NCBI GenBank assembly: GCA_037127315.1
Contig: JBBBDQ010001184.1
Coordinates: forward strand, 974,001 to 1,038,000
Origin: Ascarosepion bandense
Lineage: Eukaryota > Mollusca > Cephalopoda > Sepiida > Sepiidae
Length of the DNA: 64,000 bases
Direction: 5' to 3'
Made by a program: the position numbers and the translations under genes. This document shows positions 45,785 to 58,886 of this stretch, piece by piece (within the stretch, counting starts at the first letter, position 1; every line of letters begins with the position of its first letter). The notes beneath the pieces were generated by a model, which did no database searches, was not told the DNA's origin, and saw only the letters and a program-made list of their open reading frames with translations.

Positions 45785-45990
45785 ATTGCGTCCTGGGTAT
45801 GATGATAAACTGCATCCGGTAACAAAGCTGATGATCAGAAGATGTAAAGTTTAAATAGAGTGTACTCGCCTCTTACTGACTGTTGTTTTTAGGTCAACTC
45901 TGACACATGGCGGTAGCAGCTGTTATGATCTTAGCCATGAGCAAATAGTGAACTTAAAAAAAAAACTACAGCACATTTTTATAATAAAAC
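45785..45990 (+). repeat. Short interspersed repeat, copy 1
   Basis: TCCTGGGTATGATGATAAAC, then CATCCGGTAACAA, GATCAGAAG, CTGTTGTTTTTAGGTC and GACAAATAG-like ends match 57080-57250 in the same orientation. This is a dispersed, SINE-sized unit without an ORF. No tRNA head was identified. Confidence 0.6.
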
Positions 45991-48900
45991 GCCCAATACA
46001 TTTGTATAATAAAATTAAAACAATTCATTTTATGTTCAACACATAATATATCTAAAGAATATAACTTTATCCTGAAAGTATAAAATTATTTTCAAGTTAT
46101 GTGTACTTGAAGGCATAAAATTGTATGGGGGATATTTAGATTTCGATATTAAATTAAAAGATTTGATATGCTGCTAAACAAAATTAAGCAAATTTATGAG
46201 CAACTTGGAAAATTGAAACAGAAAGAGCCAAATTAACTACTGTTAAATGGCAGTACTTGAATAAAAAGTGTTAACATTGAATCTTAAACTATTGTTTTTA
46301 ATCATATTTAATCTTTAATACCCTTCTATATTCGACAGTCATATTCCTTTTTGCTGCTAGGTGGCTATCTATATTTTCTCTTTCTCTTTAAATACAGACA
46401 CCGGAAGTTAGTATATAATGTGAAAGATTTCATCTACTGAAAATATAAATTCATAGCATTCAATACAAGAGTTTATTTTTTAATGTATTTCACATTTCCT
46501 TACAAAGTTTGATCATGTCTCGCCTGTGGTTTGCACTGTTTTGTCTGTTACCTCCTATTCACATTCTTTACTATAACTGCTTTCTTTTATTTTTCAATGA
46601 TTTCATATCTGACATTTTCAAGCATCCGTGAGTTGGTCTTACCGGAATTCACTTTGCGACCTATGCTCCAGACAATGTACTTTTATCTCTGCGTTTGTAT
46701 TTAACTTCACCTCTTCGTGCGATGTGTGATATTTGTGTTTGTTTTTTATACAAACATTTATAGATTGGAGTCGGCCTTTTCAACGGAAATTCACCTCTGC
46801 ATGATAGCAATATTACTTGAAACCATCTCGATTAAATTCTCTGCATCGGCGCTATTGAAAAAAAATTTCGATTACAAGTCTAGTGGAATATACATTATTG
46901 ACAGCAATCAAATACAGTAATTACTTTATTTATTATTAATTAGTTTTTTAATGCCATATGTACTCAAGATATAGTTGATCGTGACTCTCTTCACAAATTT
47001 CTTATTTCATTATTACCAATTGCCATGATTTGGAAAAGATATTAGAATTGCTTTCTACATAAAATTCAGAGTTGCACTTTATCTACCATGGACACCGTCT
47101 AAAGCTAGAAAGTCAAGTCTACCGATATATTTAACCCATTGCTGGGAGAAGTGATCGATTCATACATTTCTTAAACGTATTTATGCGAAGTGAACACCGC
47201 AGACTAAGGTTGAACTTGAACTCGGTTTACTGTTTCCATTCTCTGTGCCGACAATCGTTAGGCTATCCAGAAACCGTGGACTATGTATCTGATTTTAAAT
47301 ATTTGAAATCATTATATTTTTAAATCGGTGCTTATATAATATTACTTTAAATATACTAAAATAATACATAACATTTCTTAGAACTGGCTTAACGAATATA
47401 GTACATATTTTCTTTGGTGTCAAAGATTCGTATTAGAAACGATGGTAAAAGGTCCGGCTTTCAATTGATAGATTTTCAAGAAGGCTAGTTGACTCCGTTT
47501 AGAAGACTTTATACACATAAAAACAAAGCTTTCACACATTTTTTCCATTACTGAAAAATGGAACTCCATGTGACTTCATCATTCTCCTTTGTGTCGGTGT
47601 AGACACAAAACTCAGAAAAACCCATTCTAAGGAAACAATAGCTGAAAATATACACACTGGCAAGAAAAGAACTCTCGAACACTGATTTCAATATATTTTG
47701 TTGTTTATTTATTTAGAAGAAATTCAAATTGGATCCGTTTTTTTTTTGGTTTTGTTGTTGTTGTAAGTAGACCGCTTCTGACATACGAGGTTTATAAAAG
47801 ATCAGGTTTTCCCTGAAACTAGCGTGGATTCTAATTCTCCCAGCGGACCTCTTCCCATCTCTACATAAACAATCTAATCAGAGAAACACAAAAAAGATTC
47901 ACTTTGTGTGGTCCTGAAACTGATAGGAAAACGTGAAATGTCATATTGGCAAAAACATGTCGGCCAAAGCCATTTCAATGTATTCTGTGTAAAATTTAAC
48001 GATTAATTGTAATCAAAAAATGTAATTTAAATTAAGTTTATAATTTCAAAGTAACGGTATTTTAATTTTTCTGTAAAAGTGAATAAATTTTTATTAAAAT
48101 TGTTATTTCTTTGTCCATCTATAATTTTGCAGAACTATTATCATAATAAAATGCAAATGTTTTAATAGTAAAAAAAAGACCTGTTGGTCCCAGGTGATAT
48201 TTAATGAAAGTCAGTTTTAGACAGAGGGTTAAACTAAATGTATCCTTAATTGTGCCAGACAACTACCATTTGTGCTGGTTTTTAATATTGCTGCCACATT
48301 TTATCTGGTGTTGTTGCTATATGTTTAAATATTCTTAATAAATTCCAAGGAACAGTCTGCAATATTAGTGGTCCTGACCTGACATCTCGGTTTCAGTCAT
48401 ATTCACACGACTGTAACGTTGCTTCTTTGTGCTTTTTCTATAAACATATAGTCAACTGTTCTGATGATATTTTTTGGTACATAGCATTTAAAATTTAAGT
48501 GCTGTATTAGATTGAAGTTAACGCCTCTTTATGTTACAGATTGAAATGAATAAATTAAACCGTAAGTTCTATGCTATCAGTTTCTTCTCTTAGATATTTT
48601 GCTTGTTGAACTCTTCCGGCTTTTTGTTTCCTGATTTACTTTGCTTTTTTAAATATAAAGCATTGTCAATTGATATATTCTGTTTTATTAAGTTCTGCTA
48701 CTTTGTTTTCTCTCTCCTTTTTACTTAAGTTCTCACACTCATAAAGCCCCTTTCGTCTTAGTGACTTTATTGTCTTGCTTGGGGTTATTGTGTATCGAGT
48801 TTACTTTTATCACAAAATATATTTCCAGGATTCTTTGCAGATCATTCTGAAACCTGAGAAAACGAGTTGAAAGTTGGGGCGATATTATGGGTGCTGAAAT

Positions 48901-49059
48901 TTTCCCGTCTTGATCCACTTTACTTAGTCTGACCAAATGGTTAAATAAATAAATAAATATAAATCTATATTTTGAAGGCTTTACAATCTCTTCTCGAATA
49001 AAGGGGAGACTTACTGTCACAAAACGCATATGGTTCTATCAATGAATTGTAAAAATATG
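45991..49059. other. AT-rich non-coding with one SINE-like head
   Basis: No gene recognised. Short open frames, such as 96 codons at 48739-49029 (-), have no familiar motif. Confidence 0.45.
47185..47290 (-). mobile_element. tRNA-derived SINE head
   Basis: On the minus strand, GGATAGCCTAACGATTG (box A region), GAATGGAAACAGTAAACC and a box B-like GAGTTCAAGTTCAACC occur in order, resembling the segment at 7350-7442. No cloverleaf can be formed. Confidence 0.45.
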
Positions 49060-49352
49060 TGAACAATGAGGAAGAGGTTAGAAAAAATAGAACTACATGA
49101 GAACATAATTCTAAGACACATCATGAGAAAAGAGAATTTAGAGAATTTAATACTCTCAAGTTTTGTTCAAGGCAAGAGGAGCAGAAAAATCTCGAGTAAT
49201 CTACTTTACAAGTTTGTGTGAATTATTTGACGAACAAAGGAAAAGGTTTATGGTAAAGAGTCAAATATATTTTAATGAAGAACAAAATAAAAGAAACAAA
49301 AGGCCTGTGTCTTTGAAAGCACTGACAGTTGTTATATTTCATGGCCATTAAT
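49060..49352 (+). mobile_element. RTE LINE 3' fragment
   Basis: Two frames give HIMRKENLENLILS with QGKRSRK, then FTSLCELFDEQRK and a final SLKALTVVIFHGH. The counterparts in RTE proteins are the MRKExLENLxLTG, LTSLCEW and WRAMIAHVLKGH phrases. The first block also matches 31070-31150 here. Only about 95 codons remain. Confidence 0.65.
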
Positions 49353-50319
49353 GGGGCAGATTAATGCAAAATATCTCCAAATCTTTCACTTAATGACACA
49401 AGCATGTAACTTTGTAGGAATGATCCATATGCATCACTTGCTATAAAAAGCACATTAGCCATGTCATTTTCGACGTTTTGTCACCACTTCCAGTCAAAAC
49501 TACCCCCCACCATTGACACTTTTTTTTTTTTTTTATGTTGTACAGTATATTGCTTATAATAGGACAATTTACATGCCCATTTTTTTATAATCACATGTTT
49601 TGATCAAATGCAAAAAATATATACATAAACTTGCTTAAAAACACGTTTTAATGCGGTATTTCAAATGTTGTATTCCAAATATATAAAACAAAACCCCGAC
49701 CCCTTGCTGGAAACATTAAAATGTTGAAAAATCAGCTTTCCATTCATATCCTATCCTACCAAAGGCAAAATAATAATTAGATATTGGCAAAAGAAAAGTG
49801 GACACCTTCGCAAACTTAATTATTTCTGTTGCTTATGCAAAATTTGTATTTTATTTTAATAATAAAGTGAATGTCTAAGTACTACTAAGGCACACTGGTG
49901 ACATCACTGCTGTGAAACTCGGCATGGGTTTTAGCGACAGCTTAACTATTTCATTATAATGATATATGAGTATCCCAAATGCTGCCATACTAGCACTTTC
50001 AATATTTTATCTTAACAATGCTGTAGCCGCACCTGATTCGACAGGATGTGCCAACGCGGGAGAGCCAAGCCAAGGGTAAGAGAGGCTTAAGTTACCCGGA
50101 AGGTGTGCAGATTGCACGGGACTTAATTGTTACTAAATGAACGATTGGGCTAAGTATAAGACCATTTTTCATTTTCAACCTCGTTGTATCCCATACGACA
50201 AAGTGCTTTTTGACAATTTAAGGTGGTAAAAGGATAAACCCTCGGGCTTAAATATTATCTGTTTTCATTTTCGGGCTAGGAAAAAATTAAAAGTTAAAAT
50301 TTCAAAAACACGTTATAAC
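49353..50319. other. Non-coding, nothing recognised
   Basis: No gene or array recognised. This is the 5' flank of the pseudogene that follows and could hold its leader. Confidence 0.4.
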
Positions 50320-53300
50320 AGTAGTAAGGAAGGTGATGGCTATGCTATGATAGCTCGCAATGTTCCTCTCTTTAAAAACATCAATCAAATGCCAATAATC
50401 ATTGACCCAGCTAGATTGGGCAACCAAGGAAGGAATAGAGGAAACACTCAAGCAAAATGAAGATAGTTATCACCAAAGTTGCAGGCTTTTATTTAGCAAT
50501 AGTAAAATCGAAAGCGCGAAGAAAAGGTCAGCTAATTTAACGGACCCAAGTGAGTGTCCAGTACCAGCTACAGGTAGAAGAATGTTCCTAGAAAATAGTG
50601 TCTGTTTCCTTTGCAAAAGAGACGAACGAATATCTGATCTCAGACGTGCCATGGCGATGGATCTTGATAAAAGGTTAAACCAATGTGCAAGAAACCTAGA
50701 GAATGATAAAGTTTTATACATACTTAGCGAAGAATATATTGTTGTCCAAGAGCTGAAGTATCATTGCAAGTGCTTAAGGGTCCTTTACAATACGGAAAGG
50801 GCACAACTGAACAAAAGAGATAGTGATAACAACTCTACAAAGGATAAAGACTTGAACGCAATAGTGTTTTCTGAACTTCTCATTTATGTTGTCGAGATCA
50901 AATCTAGCTCTGATGAACATACAGTGTTCCGACTTGCAGATCTTGTAAGTATGTACGACCAGGAAAAACTGGAAAAGTTATGAGAAAAAAAAAACAGTGC
51001 GTAAATTCGACTCGACTGAAAGAAAAGTTACTTGCTGAAATTTTTGAACTGGATGCCCATAAAAAAGAAGAGACATTATGTTAGCTTTCAAGCAAGATGT
51101 CGATGAAGCCCTGTCACAAGCAATGGATTATTCAAATGCCCTCATGGTAGCGAAAGCAGCAGCAATCCTACGCAGATATGATAGAGCACAAATATGCATT
51201 TGATGAAACTTTCAGCGATAAATGCATAGAACATGCAGTACCATCTATTCTTCTTCAGTTTGTGTGTATGATTGAGCATGGAGCTAACATCAAATTTGGT
51301 GCCTCAAAAACTGACCTTGCCATCGCACATTTGCTCCAGCATAATTGCTATAGCAAACACAAGGAAGATGCAAAAAAACATTTAGGCTTTCCAAAGATCG
51401 GGAAACAATGGACAACAATCCAACGGCCACTTCTACAACATCTTCATTCCATGGTACCAGCATTTCTGTATTTCACCAGATAATCAAGGTCAGACAAGGA
51501 GAAGGAATATAGTCGATATTCAGCAAAGAAACTGCCAGAACTACCAGACACACAAATATACATAATGCTTTCTTTACCCAGAAGCAGCCACGTCCTAACA
51601 CTATTCAATCTCCACTTGTACTTTCTGTACTAGATTTGGATCCTAGTTTTGCTGGTTACAAAAAGTGAGAACAATAGAATCTGTTGAGGAAAAAGATGTC
51701 AATGTCTGTTGCTCGTGTTACCATGCTTCCATGAAAACAAGAACGGACTTCGAGGTCAGTATTTCCTCATTTTTACCATTGTTACGGTGCGAAGCACATT
51801 CTGTCGCTACCATCTGTCATGTTATGGACAGAATAATGTAAATAGCTGTCCATTTAAATCCTGATCAACCACTTAATGCCTTGGCAAAGCAAATGCAATG
51901 GCACTGGCCGGTATGGTGAAGATAAATTTGTAATCAAGTTTGGTGGATTGCATATAGAAATGGCTGCTTTCAAGTCCATTGGGAGTTATTTGCAAAATAG
52001 TGGTTGTACTGGTGCTGTGGTAGAGACTAGAATAGTTTCATTTGGTACTGTAGAATCATTTTGTTAGCTTCAAGTGAGACAAAAACATATTAATCCATCA
52101 GGTTACAGTTTTTGTTTTGTACAAACTCCAATGTGAAGCTTTTGAATATATGACAAAGGATGGTGGACAACCTAACCTAACATTTGAAGAGTGGTTTAAG
52201 CGACGGGAAGAGGACAGCCCACAATTCAAGTACTGGAACCTAATCTTGCGCATGGAACTTACAATATGTTTGATCATACGTTAATTTCGAGAAGAAGACT
52301 TTGATTTGTACTGTCAAGCTCTTCAACTATTAATACCTTATTTCTTTGCAAACAACAATGTGAACTCCGCAAGATGGCTGGCTATTCACCTCAAAGACAT
52401 ACTATCTCTTCGGAAAACCTGCCTGCAATTACAGCTGAATTTAACAATGGAAAATTTTTCATTCACAAATTATCCCGGGAGTCTTCTGCTATGGCCATTG
52501 ACCAAGACCACAAACAAGCCAATGCCATCATAAAAGGCAACGATGGTGCCATTAGCATAACAGCAGACCCGTCTGCACTCAGAAGATGGATTGTGGCAGA
52601 TACAGAAGTAAGATATTTTGAATGCCCAGTAGGAAGTCAAAGATGCAAATGAACCAACGAAGCACCATAAACAGAACAGGCAGTTTGAAAAACGTTTTAT
52701 GGAGAAGGTTAACATGCTGTATGCAACGTTTCTGGATGATAGTAAAGAACTTGTAGCACTAGATACAAAAATGTTGCTCATCCTACTGCTGCTGATATCG
52801 TGTTCCATCATTTTGAGAAGAGGGAAAGAAACTGTGAAAGTTCTATAAAAGGTCTACAAGATGGTGAAGAATGTCAGTTTTATGATCTAATAAAGAAAAA
52901 CAAAACAGACTGTTTTCCACAAAGACCGGAGTCATCAGCGAAAGATCTGAAACAGAAAAACTTAATAGATGACTGTATGCTGTTTTCCAAAGTATTCATC
53001 TCATGTCAGTCCAGAGAATATGTCTTGCAAGAATTTTTTCAGCATGAAAACTAGTCTTTTCCAGCTGCACTCAGTGATGGTGGCAACTTATATTCCTGTC
53101 AAAAGTCTCAATTGTCATTGGTTCTAGAAGATCAGGTATTGCTGGCAGACAGTGCTCCAAATGCTGAGTTTCTCGTATTCGATAGGTCTGCTTTTTTATT
53201 CCATTCAACCACAACTCTCAAAACCTTTGAAGAATATGCAACATTGGAGATAATATCGAATTTCGAAGCATTTTGAATCAGGTATCAGAGGAAGGATATC

Positions 53301-54510
53301 GTCTTCGACCTATATAGGGCAGATAGATCAGGGAGAATTTGGGTCAAGGACAAGGGTAAAAGATAAAGGAAAGAGCTTCCTTACAAACAATAAGAACAAA
53401 ACTGAGCTCTTTAACTTTCTATCAGACAATATTATTGATCATGTTAGTACCGGCATTGTCGTAGACTCAAAAGTAGACACTGTTGTGCACAACAGACCAA
53501 TCAACACAGAAGGACTTATCCCATGCAAACATGAAAAAGCAGACACCAGGATTATTGTTCCTGTTAGGCATGCTGTCGTGGAGGGTTTTAAATCCATCAT
53601 GCTAAAGGAAAATGACACGGACGTTCTTGTAATTAGTGCCAGTGCATATCCTTCCCTTCGACAGTTTGGTTTAGAAACATCGTGCCAGCCTTCGGGCTAG
53701 GCACGGCGAAAGACAAGAAAAGACCAGTTATGACCAGTTTTGAACTTATCCACCGCGGTGGATAGGTAATGTTTGACCAGTACCTGGGTGTACGCGCTCA
53801 GGTTCCCCACGTTAAAAAAGACCTTGTGTCACATTTCTCTCAAGTGGGGGAGAAGGGTAAATAACACATTGTGGCTTGATTTTGGCCAAGGTAAAAATCA
53901 AAGATGGACTCCTGTTCACGACATTAATGCCTACATTGGATTCCATAAGTCTGTAGGATTGCCATTTTCCATTCATTTACCGGGTACGATGTATCAGCTT
54001 TCAGTGGTAAAGGCAAAAAAACTGCATGGTAAACCTGGAATGTGTGTCTCGATGTGACGACGATCCTTGCTAAATTCAACACATACCTCTCTGAAATAAG
54101 AAAGGATTATTTTTTTAAATGTATGTCATTAGCATGTATGATAAATCCTGTCCCACTTCACACATCAGCGATGCAAGTCTTGAGTTGTTTTTTAGAAAGC
54201 AGATGTCTTATAGATCAATCCCTTCAACACGCGGAGCTCTAGTTGAAGATAGTAAGCGAGCTACCTACCAAGCAGGATGCGTCTTGGGCCAAACCTTAGT
54301 CTGTAGTATAGAAACAGTGTGTCCTGGCGACTAGGGATGGTCTAAGGAGGGAGATTGTTGGCAGATTTTGTAGAATAAGCTCGCATCAGTTGGAGAAAGT
54401 TGTCAACAACTCACTAAGTGTGTTTGTAAAACGGAGTGCTGTGGTCGGTGCAAATGCTTCAAGTTAACCCTGCCATGCACAGCATTATGTAGCGGTAATT
54501 GTTAACAATG
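50320..54510 (+). pseudogene. Large pseudogene of an uncharacterised multi-copy family
   Basis: Frames chained along the + strand give one protein of roughly 1,300 codons. It starts GYAMIARNVPLFKNIN, then IEETLKQNEDSYHQSCRLLF, a Cys motif CFLCKRDE followed later by YHCKC, and FVIKFGGLHIEMAAFKSIG. Further on are FEEWFKRREEDSPQFKYW, FFANNNVNSARWLAIHL, HEKADTRI with KENDTDVLVIS, and a Cys-rich tail CVCKTECCGRCKC resembling a CXC motif. I know the family as multi-copy uncharacterised proteins in cnidarians, molluscs and fishes, so it is probably carried by mobile DNA, but its function is unknown. At least ten frameshifts or stops and a SINE insertion break it. Whether it had introns is unclear. 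Confidence 0.75.
53681..53863 (+). mobile_element. SINE inserted in the pseudogene
   Basis: The pseudogene frame breaks after TTTAGAAACAT and resumes at ACATTGTGGCTTGATTTTGG. Joining the two restores the expected Leu-Glu-Thr-Leu-Trp order, with ACAT as a short apparent target duplication. The tail GGTTCCCCACGTTAAA with GACCTTGTGTCACAT is shared with the SINE at 62735-62950. The tRNA-like head is not clear in this copy. Confidence 0.65.
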
Positions 54511-56846
54511 ACAAAGATTATGTAAATATGCACCAGTAGAAGGTTACAGACAGTAACATTTGCATAATAAACAGTTTTATATTAAAAAATACAAAAATAA
54601 AAAACAGCTTTTTTGCGTTGATTTTCCTCTTTTTATTTGTGAATATGTTGGCCTAAGAATGGCTAAATTTACACAAATAGGGTCTTTTTTTAGCATTTGT
54701 ACCAATGAATTTAATAGACATGCTTTAAAAATCTATTTTAAGCCGCACAATCTCTGTTATCATCGTTTCTTTGCTAGAAATGTATCGTTGATCTTTTTGG
54801 AAAATCCTTATGGCGGCCATCTTGAATATATGGACTCCAGTTTTAAATTTCTGTTGGCTAATGTGCTTTTTGAGTAACATACTGTCTAAAGAGTATATGG
54901 CAAGTTTCATGCTTGTGTCATTAACTGAAATATTTTTCACTAATCTTCCCCACTATATCCAAATTTCTGTTTTTAATCATTTCAATAAAAGCCACTACGC
55001 TTTGCAAGGAATTACTGAGATTGAAAGAAAAACAAAGCTATATCAGAACAGGATTCAAGGAAATAATTGACAATTAATATTTATTTCATATAAAATCGTA
55101 GTTAACAGAAAATCAAGAAGCCCGAAAAGATTTCCGAGACTAGAATGTGGATGAAAACAATTAGCATAGAACATTGTTACGACTAACAATTTAAGCGCTG
55201 TGAGCTTGGTACCTATCTTCTAATCTAGTGCTGGACTAAAACGCGAAATTTAGAAATACCAACGAGGAAATCTTTAAAAAAATACCGTGAAAATATTTTC
55301 AGAAGTAAATGGATATCTACGTTATGGCAATGACTGAGATGCAATGTTAGGATCAGTAACGTAGCAGATTCTTCTTTGTCAAGAATTTCTAGATATATAA
55401 AGCAGAATCACAAGACCAAATGTGGTAGCATTATTAGATTCACGGATGAATAGTAGACTTTTAAATGTGCAAGATATCTTCTGGCGTGAATGTCTACAAC
55501 GACATAGTAGGCGTTTTTTTTTATTATCAGCAGATTAGCAACGCATTCAATATAAACCTTCAATATGCATATAAGCTACTAACATTAAATGGTAAAAAGG
55601 TTTTATCAAGTCTTTCTACAAATGGGAAAAGTTCAAGTCTGAATCATTGAATCAATGTATGGAAAGTACGAACAATTAAGTGAAGTGAAAAGTTAGAGCT
55701 CCAGGTCTTATGTTTGTTGCATGCCTCATAACTTATACGACGATTCTGAGAAAGATCAAAATCTTCAGCTGGAGATCCTACCCAACATTGACCTACTTTT
55801 ACGGAGAAATTATTGGATTATCGCTTAAGTTTAAACGGAAACGGCTACTATACGTTAGTCACTGACATATAAATATACAATTACTCGAGACTGGATAGGA
55901 GAGGTTTGAGTACAATGTTTGACCGTTGTTTTCTGGAGTGGGACTGTCAAGAGTTTTTCGACCAACCATCAGTTGGTCAAAAGTTGATAAAGTTTCATCA
56001 ATATGATTAACGGGTTCGTTACAGAGGCATAAAATTCAAAACATCTTGTCACAGCTAAAACATTACACGTTTTGTACTATTTTATCGTTGTTCATATGAC
56101 TCAGTTACATATAATTGTAAAAATAAATCTATGATGAAATATTTAAAGTGTTCATTTACTTAAACGCGATTCTATACATGCGCAGTTGTTAAACATTATC
56201 TGTATTTTTTTAAATTTTCCTGTTTTCTTCTTGAGTAAAATCATCTTGAAGATATCTTTCTTTAGACGCATTATGAAAATACTCATCATTGGAATCCAGC
56301 AGACTAACACTAAATGAAATCGAAAGTTTTTGTCGAAATATTCGCTGAGTACCTGTTTCTTCCATTTTCTCCTGCTGATTAAATAATGCAAAGCAACATA
56401 ATTCAATAACCCGCAAATTGTTGACAAGCCGTAAAAACGAATAGATAAATGAGTGCTTCTAATTGCCGTGTAGTAATGGTTTACGAACTTTTGTTAGTTT
56501 ATTTTATGTATTTTTGTTTAATATCTTAAACATTTGAAACTTTTTTTCATATTATCAGACTACATTAACCATGTTCTTTTGTTATTCTTGTATTCTATTA
56601 GCCTGTCTTTTCGTCCCTCAAACACACATGGATTAAGTGAAAAAGAAAAAAAGTTTTTGTGGGTAACTGGATTTTTATTTCAGTCATTTATTTAATAAAT
56701 GAGGGAAGTGGGTGGCTAAAAACTTCCCATTATTTAGATGCTAGGTTAATAAAATTACTGATTTCACCGGAAGAAATTCTAACACATAAGTTTTCAGGAC
56801 ACTACTCTATGACTAATTTATGATTTTTTTCTTTTTCTTTACACAG
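54511..56846. other. Non-coding, 3' flank of the pseudogene and end of the intron
   Basis: No gene recognised. A TATGGCGGCCATCTTGAATA phrase at about 54810 may belong to the 3' end of the repeated unit carrying the pseudogene. The last bases form a good pyrimidine tract and acceptor for the GPCR exon. Confidence 0.45.
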
Positions 56847-57027
56847 CCTTCATTTTGTGCTGGAGTCCATTCATGATATTCAGCCTTCTCCAGGTTTATG
56901 GGATGATACCAAACACTCATACTATGGGGGCAGTAGCAACGTTCTTCCAGAGTTTGGCGCCACTGAATAGCGTTGCAAATCCGGTGATCTACGGCATATT
57001 CAACACACGCAGCTGTAGAAATGCCAA
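56847..57027 (+). CDS. Neuropeptide GPCR exon: TM6 end, loop 3, TM7
   Basis: This 181-bp exon lies between TTTCTTTACACAG and AA|GTGAGT. It opens with two bases of a split codon and closes with two. It encodes [18 protein letters not shown] (TM6 with the CWxP motif), the extracellular MIPNTHTMG, then [22 protein letters not shown]7 with NPxxY as NPVIY, and a basic NTRSCRNA start of the C-tail. The [11 protein letters not shown] phrase is characteristic of CCAP receptors and close to the vertebrate neuropeptide S receptor. The receptor would sit in the plasma membrane of neurons or muscle. No lesion is seen, so it is probably functional. The next exon was not identified. Confidence 0.9.
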
Positions 57028-57079
57028 GTGAGTATATCAGCGTGTTTAATTATATATCAATATAAATTGTAGACGTAGT

Positions 57080-57250
57080 ACTCCTGGGTATGACGATAAA
57101 TTACATCCGGCAGCAAGGCTTCTGATAGTGCGATCAGAAGCTTTAAGGTGCATGGAACCAACTCCTAATTGCTGTTGTTCTCAGGTCTACCCTGACCTCG
57201 AGTAGTAACATTTCTTAGGGTCCAAATCTAGGGACAAATAGCTAGTTCAA
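57080..57250 (+). repeat. Short interspersed repeat, copy 2
   Basis: Matches 45785-45990: CTCCTGGGTATGACGATAAA, CATCCGGCAGCAAG, GATCAGAAG, CTGTTGTTCTCAGGTC and GGACAAATAGC. It lies just 50 bp after the GPCR exon donor. Confidence 0.6.
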
Positions 57251-58672
57251 GAAAAAACAAACGGCTGTGAAAGAAAATACATGGTTATATAAAAACTTAG
57301 AATATACATATTTATAGCAACGTTATTTATTAGTAACATTTTATCAGCAAAAAGGCTGACAAAACATTTTATCTGTAGCTGAAGGCATACATTTGTTTTC
57401 AAAATAAATATAGATGAAACTAAAGTTGTCCAAAACATTTTGATTTCAGCATTATATTTAATGAAGATTGGTTGATTCTAACTAGTGGCATTATAAATAG
57501 CCAACATGAAATTTTCATGACATTAATCTATATAATATCCTCAAATATCTTAAAGAAATCAAACTGTATTTTAAAATATAACCAAACAGCACAAATACAC
57601 ATCAGTGCCTCTAGTAATTGTGTCTACACAAACATGTACAAAAGCTCAGTATCATCTACCATGTATTCAATTGCGAAAGCAGTCTAACATTGTTATTAGT
57701 TCAAACATCGTAAGAAAAAAATGGCATTAAATACCAGATAATGGTTGGTATGCTGTTAAATATCTGTTAATTTGTCAACTCAGTAAAAAAGTATAACCAT
57801 CTCTGAAAGATTTTGATCAATATTTTGATCTTCGTTAGAACGACAATGGGCTCTAAAACCTGAAAATATCTTTAAATGCTTATTGCTGACGTGACAAACC
57901 ATTCTTTTTTTAAAAAAGTATTGTCTGTTTTGTAAATTGTTCAACATACTCCTGATTTCGCATGTGGCGTTTGACACCGGAGCGGATTATTATAAAGAAA
58001 CAACCCGCATTAAATTCAGTATCTTTCAGCAAAGGAGAGATCATCTCGTAAATGTATATGAAATATTTAATACACGTATAAATCAATAGTTATAGTATCA
58101 TTAATAGAAATTACTATAGTAATAATAACTGTTATTAACCCCAAAATCGAAATTTATGCATGGATTACTGAAGGTATTATATATCTCCTACCAGTCAGTG
58201 AACAAAACCGACAAAAATAGAATGTCCTTGTTGAAATGGCAGTCATTGCAGATTGTAATGTATACCTGAAGATCTTCAGAAAACTATCAATACGTATCTT
58301 GAAATCTAAGAATGTGGTACATGAGGACATCAATAATTCCAGTTATAGTTGGCGCCTTCGGATTGATTGACAAACGTTCAATAGATAAAGCGATTTCTAG
58401 CAACCCTTGACTTGAAGAAACAAAAATTATTCTCAAGTATAGCTCACATTATGAAGAGCTTTATTCATGTAAAATGTAAGAGCTGATTTTTTTTACTAAT
58501 ATGATCACAGAAAAATCTTATGATGCCATTTCTGACGTAGGGTTTTTCATTGAAAACAAAATTAGTGTATACTAGAAAGCAAAGAAAAAGTGTATAGCTT
58601 CCTTGTATTTAACAAAGTATAGATTTAAAAGATTGTTTAGACAAGGACAGTATTCCAACTGATCACATCACA
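57251..58672. other. AT-rich non-coding
   Basis: No receptor exon or other gene could be recognised. This is presumably the next GPCR intron. Confidence 0.4.
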
Positions 58673-58746
58673 TAAGCATATACCCTAATCAGAGTAGGCT
58701 GCTTTCCTTATACACCCGAGTTATTCAGTAGAGACTTCATAATTTT

Positions 58747-58791
<45 letters not shown>

Positions 58792-58886
58792 GAGCGTAAC
58801 GAACTTGGGTGTCATTCGAATGCAACTTTATTTTTCTGTCTGTCTAATCCTCACTTCCAAACAAGCAGGCTAATTTAATTTCCTGT
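58673..58886. repeat. Direct repeat, left arm
   Basis: From TAAGCATATACCCTAATC to TTTAATTTCCTGT, 214 bp, with an internal (AT)n. It matches 59141-59352 with only a handful of substitutions and a different AT count. Confidence 0.9.

Larger units (their letters stand above)
14957..56846 (+). other. Large intron of the GPCR gene
   Basis: The 41,890-bp interval begins GTAAGA and ends TTTTCTTTACACAG, with matching phase on both sides and no recognisable receptor exon between. TM6 is split in the middle of the helix. All transposons listed from 15 to 56 kb lie inside it, in both orientations. An unrecognised small exon cannot be excluded but is not needed, because the joined TM6 is complete. Confidence 0.8.

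Noticed and set aside
48739..49029. 96-codon minus-strand frame
   Set aside because: No recognisable motif, AT-rich context and no supporting splice or repeat evidence.
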